A stretch of DNA of 10,127 bases, from positions 1 to 10,127 of the forward strand of contig CAZUQA010000129.1 of assembly GCA_964622375.1 (NCBI GenBank), written 5' to 3'. The position numbers and the translations under genes were made by a program. The notes beneath the pieces are model-generated. The model had not been told where the DNA came from. It was given only the letters and a program-made list of their open reading frames with translations, and searched no databases. Shown one piece after another: positions 6,967 through 10,127 of this stretch (within the stretch, counting starts at the first letter, position 1; every line of letters starts with the position of its first letter). The stretch is from CAZUQA01 sp964622375. GTDB lineage: Bacteria; Bacillota_I; Bacilli_A; Erysipelotrichales; Erysipelotrichaceae.

Positions 6967-7668
6967 ATGTCCAACAAAATAAACGTTAATAACACTGCCG
7001 CTGAGGTAGCCAAAGTATTGGTTAACAATCCCAATATGCTGGAATACTTCAAAGGCGCACCTCATCAAGCGGTACAGGAGATTTCCGGGGTCGAGGGAAT
7101 TTCCGCCGGTGACATGGGCTCAATCCTGACGACATTACTGGCAGGATCGAATGAAGGGAAAGGATTATTGGGAGATGTTATCACGACCTTGTTAAGTGGT
7201 AACAAAACAAAAACGGGACAGCCGAACATTGTAGGTGAACTTATTAAGCAGGTAGTTGGTAAAAACGGATCAAGTGATTTAATAACTTTACTGGTGACAG
7301 CTTTAATAACCAACGCCTTAAACGGTCAAAAAGACAACAAGAAAAAGACGACGACAACGAAAAAGACGACAACGACGAAAAAAGAACCGGCAAAAAAAGA
7401 CACGACGAAAAAAGACACGACTAAAAAGTCGACCACAAAAACTGACACTAAGAAAGCGACGACGACTAAGAAGGATACATCCAAGAAAGCTACTGCTAAG
7501 GATGCGCCCAAGAAAACGACGAGCAAAACTAGTACCACCAGTAAAAAGAGTACCAAGAAGGACTCGAACCCCGATTTGTTGAGCACTTTAGTAGATGTGC
7601 TTGGCAACAGCGACATTGATGTTTCAGATATCATAGGGAAACTATTATCTGGGAATAAAAAGAAATAA
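6967..7668 (+). CDS. Lys/Thr-rich repeat protein, unknown family
   Basis: Unrecognised protein of 233 residues with three parts. Residues 1-120 look like a helical domain rich in Leu, Ile, Val, Gly and Asn, without charged clusters. Residues 122-198 are a low-complexity linker made about three quarters of Lys and Thr (KKTTTT and KKDTT units). Residues 201-233 are a short helical tail (NPDLLSTLVDVLG) ending LLSGNKKK, which echoes LLSGNKTK at about residue 76-83. There is no signal peptide and no membrane helix, so it is probably cytoplasmic and strongly basic. The linker resembles histone H1-like bacterial tails in composition, which would allow nucleic-acid or polyanion binding, but that is inference. 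AAAGGAGG ends 6 bases before the ATG. The next gene follows after 14 bases, so the two form an operon under the promoter at 6863-6891. Confidence 0.85.
   Translation: MSNKINVNNTAAEVAKVLVNNPNMLEYFKGAPHQAVQEISGVEGISAGDMGSILTTLLAGSNEGKGLLGDVITTLLSGNKTKTGQPNIVGELIKQVVGKNGSSDLITLLVTALITNALNGQKDNKKKTTTTKKTTTTKKEPAKKDTTKKDTTKKSTTKTDTKKATTTKKDTSKKATAKDAPKKTTSKTSTTSKKSTKKDSNPDLLSTLVDVLGNSDIDVSDIIGKLLSGNKKK
7342..7422 (+). repeat. in-frame tandem repeats coding the Lys/Thr linker
   Basis: Two 18-base units (7342-7359 and 7360-7377) each encode KKTTTT with small shuffles of ACG and ACA codons. Then, after a short break, two 15-base units (7393-7407 and 7408-7422), differing at one base, encode KKDTT. 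All units are multiples of three, so copy number can change without breaking the frame. Confidence 0.85.
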
Positions 7669-7682
7669 GGAGGAGAAGAAAA

Positions 7683-8384
7683 ATGGCAGAAAAGAAAATT
7701 GTAAGCCCAAAAGGTGATCCAGGTATGTTGCGACCAATAGCTATTGGTTTATGGATACTCGGCTTGATCTTTGAAGTATTAGGTATTTGTATCTTGTTAC
7801 CGCAACATGTTAAGTTACCGGCTTTTGTTCTTAGCAATCAAATACTTTGGCTTTGCGTAGCTTTGGCTATCGACTTTGTATTAGTGGTTATCGGTTCGTT
7901 GCTCTGGAAAAAAGCTAACAGAATTGATCCACCATCAGAAAAGAATCAAGTAGAATTTTTCCTAAAAACCCAGCTTGGCGCAATTATTTCCGTAATTGCT
8001 TTCTTACCGATCTTAATTGTTTTATTAACAAATAAAGATTTGGATAAGAAATCCAAGACTTTGGCAACTATTCTTACGGTGGCTTTGTTGGTATTGAGCA
8101 CCCTGTTTGGCACGGAATTCAACCCGATTTCCTTGGAAGACTTACAACAAATGGAAGTCAATGCTCAAGAAAGCGAATTTGGTGTGGGTACTGTCCAATG
8201 GTCAAAGAACTCTAAGGTTTATCACACTTGGACCCAATGCCCGGCGCTAAATCGCATCAAAGAAGAAAACTTACGCGAAGGTGTAGTTAAAGCCGCCTTT
8301 GAAGAAGGAAAAGCCCGGATGTGTTACTTCTGTGCCGATCACTTCAACATCGTTGACGGTGTCGAAGCTCGAGGTTCGGAGTAA
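7683..8384 (+). CDS. four-helix membrane protein with C-terminal His-Cys-Cys-Cys putative zinc-binding module
   Basis: A protein of 233 residues with four likely membrane helices (about 18-39, 53-75, 98-115, 127-143) and a soluble C-terminal region. Residues 171-221 read VQWSKNSKVYH, four residues, Cys186-Pro, then a helical stretch, then G-K-A-R-M-Cys214-x-x-Cys217. The pattern VYH-x4-C ... A-x-E-x-G-x-x-x-C-x-x-C recurs at the ends of many Firmicutes hypothetical proteins and resembles the Ada-type and competence-nuclease-associated metal-binding tails. His181, Cys186, Cys214 and Cys217 would bind one zinc ion (inference). With four helices both ends lie on the same side, probably the cytoplasm, though the loop charges are mixed. 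AAGGAGG at 7667-7673 overlaps the upstream stop and sits 9 bases before the ATG, coupling it to the Lys/Thr-rich gene. A terminator follows. Function unknown. Confidence 0.86.
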   Translation: MAEKKIVSPKGDPGMLRPIAIGLWILGLIFEVLGICILLPQHVKLPAFVLSNQILWLCVALAIDFVLVVIGSLLWKKANRIDPPSEKNQVEFFLKTQLGAIISVIAFLPILIVLLTNKDLDKKSKTLATILTVALLVLSTLFGTEFNPISLEDLQQMEVNAQESEFGVGTVQWSKNSKVYHTWTQCPALNRIKEENLREGVVKAAFEEGKARMCYFCADHFNIVDGVEARGSE

Positions 8385-8404
8385 GTAAACCACAAAACAA
8401 AAGG

Positions 8405-8433
8405 AAAACGCAGCTTACGGGTTGCGTTTTTTT
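8405..8433 (+). terminator. strong rho-independent terminator of the Lys/Thr-protein operon
   Basis: AAAACGCAGC (8405-8414) pairs with GTTGCGTTTT (8421-8430), with one G-U pair and the 6-base loop TTACGG. It runs into seven Ts (8427-8433). It lies 20 bases after the stop of the membrane protein gene. Confidence 0.92.
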
Positions 8434-8439
8434 ATGCTG

Positions 8440-8472
8440 ACTGCTTACTTCAGGCCCTTAGCAGTAAGCGGT
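8440..8472. repeat. 10-bp inverted repeat without T-tract
   Basis: ACTGCTTACT (8440-8449) pairs with AGTAAGCGGT (8463-8472), with one G-U pair and a 13-base loop. No T-run follows on either strand, so it is unlikely to be a terminator. It sits between the terminator at 8405-8433 and the lipoprotein promoter, and could be an operator or a relic. Confidence 0.5.
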
Positions 8473-8489
8473 AGCGGAAAAACTAGTTC

Positions 8490-8518
8490 TTCATTTTAGT
8501 GGCTTTTTCCTTTAAAAT
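8490..8518 (+). promoter_or_regulatory. candidate promoter of the lipoprotein gene
   Basis: A weak TTCATT (8490-8495), a 17-base spacer and TAAAAT (8513-8518, five of six consensus bases). Transcription would start near 8525, leaving a very short leader. GGAAAAA (8476-8482) and TTTTTCC (8504-8510) flank the spacer as a second imperfect palindrome and may regulate it. The terminator at 8405-8433 implies a promoter should lie here. Confidence 0.42.
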
Positions 8519-8539
8519 GGAAAGAGAAGAAAGTGAGTG

Positions 8540-9175
8540 ATGATGATGATTCAGCGCCGGCGTCTGTTGTTAGCTTTACTTGGGATATTACTGCTTTTTG
8601 GCTGTAGTCAAGAAAAACTGAAAGATGATAAAGAGGAAAGTTTGGAAAAACAAAATCCCTTTTCCTTAAGCGAAATAGCTCATGTTTGCCTGGATACCCG
8701 CAATAATTTGGCCATTACTTTTATCTATGACAATTGGCAACATGATTTTAGTGAATTTGACGGTTACAGTTCAAATACGATGTATTACTATGCCCTGGAC
8801 CAAAAACAGCATCCTAATTTAGCTATTTACTATTACCGGGAAAGGTTGCAACAAAATCTCACTGACTACAAGCAACTGCATACTTTTGTGATGGAAGAGC
8901 TCAAAGCTGAATTTGATTATTGGTTTCAAACTGACGAGCTATATTGCGCGATTGAAGAGCTGGATGCTAACGGTTATCCTGCCCTTTCTTTAGGCTATCG
9001 GCTTTGTGGTGGGGACTGGGGTGCTTATTGTTTGATTTTTCGCTATTATTTGGTCAGCACCGGCGATACCATAGTGTTCTTTCAAACGACCAGTACTGAC
9101 AAAGATAGTGAGAATCTCGACAAAGTGGTAAAATCAATGCTGGCGACGATTAAAATCGACGAATTTGAACAATAG
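8540..9175 (+). CDS. small secreted lipoprotein, unknown domain
   Basis: The product has 211 residues counted from ATG 8540. Start codons are stacked (GTG 8537, ATG 8540, 8543, 8546) and the ribosome site is weak and purine-rich, so the exact start is uncertain by a few residues. The signal is clear: RRR at 6-8, a Leu/Ile-rich core, and the lipobox LFGC with Cys22 as the lipidated residue. The protein should therefore sit on the outer face of the membrane after Lgt and signal peptidase II processing. A charged linker (23-40) precedes a domain rich in aromatic and beta-prone residues. It ends in a strand-turn-strand then helix arrangement (YYLVSTGDTIVFFQTTS, then NLDKVVKSMLATIKI). That ending resembles the PsbP/Mog1/DcrB-like fold of small bacterial lipoproteins, by pattern only. 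The gene appears monocistronic or is loosely linked to the next one. Confidence 0.87.
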   Translation: MMMIQRRRLLLALLGILLLFGCSQEKLKDDKEESLEKQNPFSLSEIAHVCLDTRNNLAITFIYDNWQHDFSEFDGYSSNTMYYYALDQKQHPNLAIYYYRERLQQNLTDYKQLHTFVMEELKAEFDYWFQTDELYCAIEELDANGYPALSLGYRLCGGDWGAYCLIFRYYLVSTGDTIVFFQTTSTDKDSENLDKVVKSMLATIKIDEFEQ

Positions 9176-9198
9176 GCAGCCGCTAGTATAGCGCCTGC
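9176..9198 (+). repeat. imperfect palindrome between the lipoprotein and MazG-like genes
   Basis: GCAGCCGCTA (9176-9185) faces TAGCGCCTGC (9189-9198) across a 3-base loop with a single C/C mismatch, directly after the lipoprotein stop. No T-tract follows, so termination would be weak. A possible promoter, TTGAAC (9165-9170) with a 16-base spacer and TATAGC (9187-9192), overlaps it, so it could equally be an operator. Confidence 0.45.
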
Positions 9199-9225
9199 TA
9201 CTTAGTAAGAAAAAGGGGATGTAGA

Positions 9226-9564
9226 ATGAACTTTAATGAATATCAAGAAAAAGCCTTACTGACCGCCGGGGTAAGTGATTTAGATAAACTAATACTGAAC
9301 GGGGTCATGGGCTTAGCCGGCGAAAGCGGAGAATGCATTGACATGATGAAAAAACATCTGTTTCAAGGCCATCAACTCGATCAAGAGAAGTTGATGGATG
9401 AATTAGGTGATGTTCTTTGGTATATAGCGATAACAGCGGAAGGTCTGGGCTATCGTTTAGAAGATATTGCCTGCCACAACATTGATAAATTGAAAAAGCG
9501 CTATCCTGAAGGATTTAAAGCAGAAAGGAGCATTAACCGTGATGAGAAAATTGAGGATCTATAA
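9226..9564 (+). CDS. MazG-like nucleoside triphosphate pyrophosphohydrolase
   Basis: A single-domain protein of 112 residues of the all-alpha NTP pyrophosphatase superfamily (MazG and dUTPase-2-like). Such enzymes cleave NTPs or dNTPs to the monophosphate and pyrophosphate, often to clear non-canonical nucleotides. The metal-binding residues are visible as Glu33-x-x-Glu36 in GLAGESGECID and Glu59-x-x-Asp62 in DELGDVLWYI, the usual EExxE/ExxD arrangement of the family in short form. Its length fits stand-alone MazG-like proteins rather than full two-domain MazG. The ribosome site is AAGGGGA, with its Gs ending 7 bases before the ATG. The last 23 bases overlap the start of cysS, so the two are translationally coupled. 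The true substrate cannot be told from sequence. Confidence 0.92.
   Translation: MNFNEYQEKALLTAGVSDLDKLILNGVMGLAGESGECIDMMKKHLFQGHQLDQEKLMDELGDVLWYIAITAEGLGYRLEDIACHNIDKLKKRYPEGFKAERSINRDEKIEDL
9524..9530 (+). promoter_or_regulatory. Shine-Dalgarno site of cysS inside the MazG-like gene
   Basis: AAAGGAG ends 8 bases before an in-frame GTG (9539) and 11 bases before the adjacent ATG (9542). The spacing favours GTG slightly and codon identity favours ATG. The two starts differ by one residue. Confidence 0.55.
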
Positions 9565-10127
9565 TAATAAGAGCGGAAAAATTGAAGATTTTGAATCAAT
9601 TAAACCGGGGAAAGTCGACATGTATGTCTGCGGACCGACGGTATATAACTACGCTCATATCGGAAATGCCCGACCGATTGTGGTTTTTGATACCTTAAGA
9701 CGAGTTTTGGAAGCCGACGGTTATCAAGTTGAGTATATTTCCAATGTCACGGATGTTGATGACAAGATTATTCAAAAAGCACGCAGTGAAGGAGTGGCGG
9801 AAACAACTATCACCTCTCGTTACTTGGCTGCTTATTTAAAGCTGCGGGAAGAACTAAAAACTTTACAATTAGCTGCCATGCCCCAAGTTACCGCAAACAT
9901 GGCAGGCATCATCGCTTTTATTGCCAAGCTGCTGGAAAACGGTTACGCTTACGAAAGTGCGGGCGATGTTTACTTTCGGGTTAATAAGATTGACGACTAT
10001 GGCGCGTATTCCCGCCAGAATTTGGCAGACTTGGAAGTCGGTGCCAGAGTAGAAGAAAACACCAAAAAAGAAAATCCTCTGGATTTTGCCTTGTGGAAAA
10101 AGACGGAACAAGGTATCAAATGGGAAA
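9542..10127 (+). CDS. cysS: cysteinyl-tRNA synthetase, N-terminal part (cut by window end)
   Basis: Class I aminoacyl-tRNA synthetase that charges tRNA-Cys with cysteine in the cytosol. About 195 residues are present out of a usual 440-470. The gene runs off the window, with no sign of damage inside it. The signature MYVCGPTVYNYAHIGNARP is at residues 27-45. Cys30 is the first zinc ligand, which the family uses to select cysteine, and His39-Ile-Gly-Asn is the HIGH-type ATP motif. The NVTDVDDKIIQKA segment and ENPLDFALWKK near the window edge are also family hallmarks. The KMSKS loop lies beyond the edge. The start is ATG 9542 or GTG 9539, within the end of the MazG-like gene. That gene takes the place just upstream where cysE stands in many Firmicutes. 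Confidence 0.97.
   Translation, partial: MRKLRIYNNKSGKIEDFESIKPGKVDMYVCGPTVYNYAHIGNARPIVVFDTLRRVLEADGYQVEYISNVTDVDDKIIQKARSEGVAETTITSRYLAAYLKLREELKTLQLAAMPQVTANMAGIIAFIAKLLENGYAYESAGDVYFRVNKIDDYGAYSRQNLADLEVGARVEENTKKENPLDFALWKKTEQGIKWE

Noticed and set aside
7342..7422. CRISPR-like repeat array
   Set aside because: The units are short, contiguous, without spacers, and in frame inside a coding sequence.
7326..7634. Long minus-strand open frame opposite the Lys/Thr-rich gene, reading as a Val/Phe/Leu-rich hydrophobic protein
   Set aside because: It is the mirror of Lys/Thr repeat codons (AAA, ACG give TTT, CGT on the other strand). It has no ribosome site, and the plus-strand gene has a perfect one.
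6967..7668. Cell-wall anchored or secreted Thr-rich surface protein
   Set aside because: There is no signal peptide, no LPxTG-type motif and no C-terminal membrane helix.
1..10127. Recoded TGA (Mycoplasma-type code)
   Set aside because: TGA serves as a normal stop after the first gene and the first ABC gene, and tryptophans are encoded by TGG throughout.

Overview
The window reads as a piece of a Bacillota (low-GC Gram-positive) chromosome. It is moderately AT-rich. Shine-Dalgarno sites are strong (AGGAGG, or GAGGTGA matching the 16S 3' end), promoters are sigma-A-like, and terminators are hairpin plus T-tract. One gene is a lipobox lipoprotein, and two are fused ATPase-FtsX permeases of a type common in Firmicutes. 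TGA ends several genes and every tryptophan codon seen is TGG, so the standard bacterial code fits. An Erysipelotrichia- or Acholeplasma-like lineage is possible, but I cannot fix the taxon from this sequence. Every gene lies on the plus strand. No mobile element, tRNA, rRNA or CRISPR array was seen.

Layout: (1) positions 1-912 hold three closely spaced small membrane-protein genes: a Lys/Glu/Val-rich protein with a hydrophobic C-terminus, a 52-residue membrane protein, and a 62-residue single-anchor protein. (2) 913-2030 is a self-contained gap (GAPDH) unit with its own promoter and terminator. (3) 2093-6844 is a two-gene ABC transporter operon. Both subunits are full ATPase-permease fusions, the genes overlap by four bases (ATGA), and a terminator follows. 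(4) 6863-8433 is a well delimited two-gene operon: extended -10 promoter, GC-rich foldable leader, a Lys/Thr-repeat protein with no recognised family, a four-helix membrane protein ending in a His-Cys-Cys-Cys putative zinc-binding module, and a strong terminator. (5) 8440-9175 holds inverted repeats, a likely promoter and a small lipoprotein. (6) 9226-10127 holds a MazG-like NTP pyrophosphohydrolase gene overlapping the start of cysS, which runs off the end of the window.

How the genes fit together: gap (glycolysis) and cysS (translation) are housekeeping genes. The two ABC proteins almost certainly form one transporter-like complex of the FtsX/MacB superfamily. No two-component system lies beside them in the window, so the peptide-antibiotic-resistance role often given to related systems is not supported here. 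The least explained part is the 6863-8433 operon. Its genes are co-transcribed by arrangement and neither has an assigned function. The membrane gene trio at the left edge is the second least explained part. The longest gene-free stretches are 6775-6966 and 8385-8539. Both are under 300 bases and are described below.
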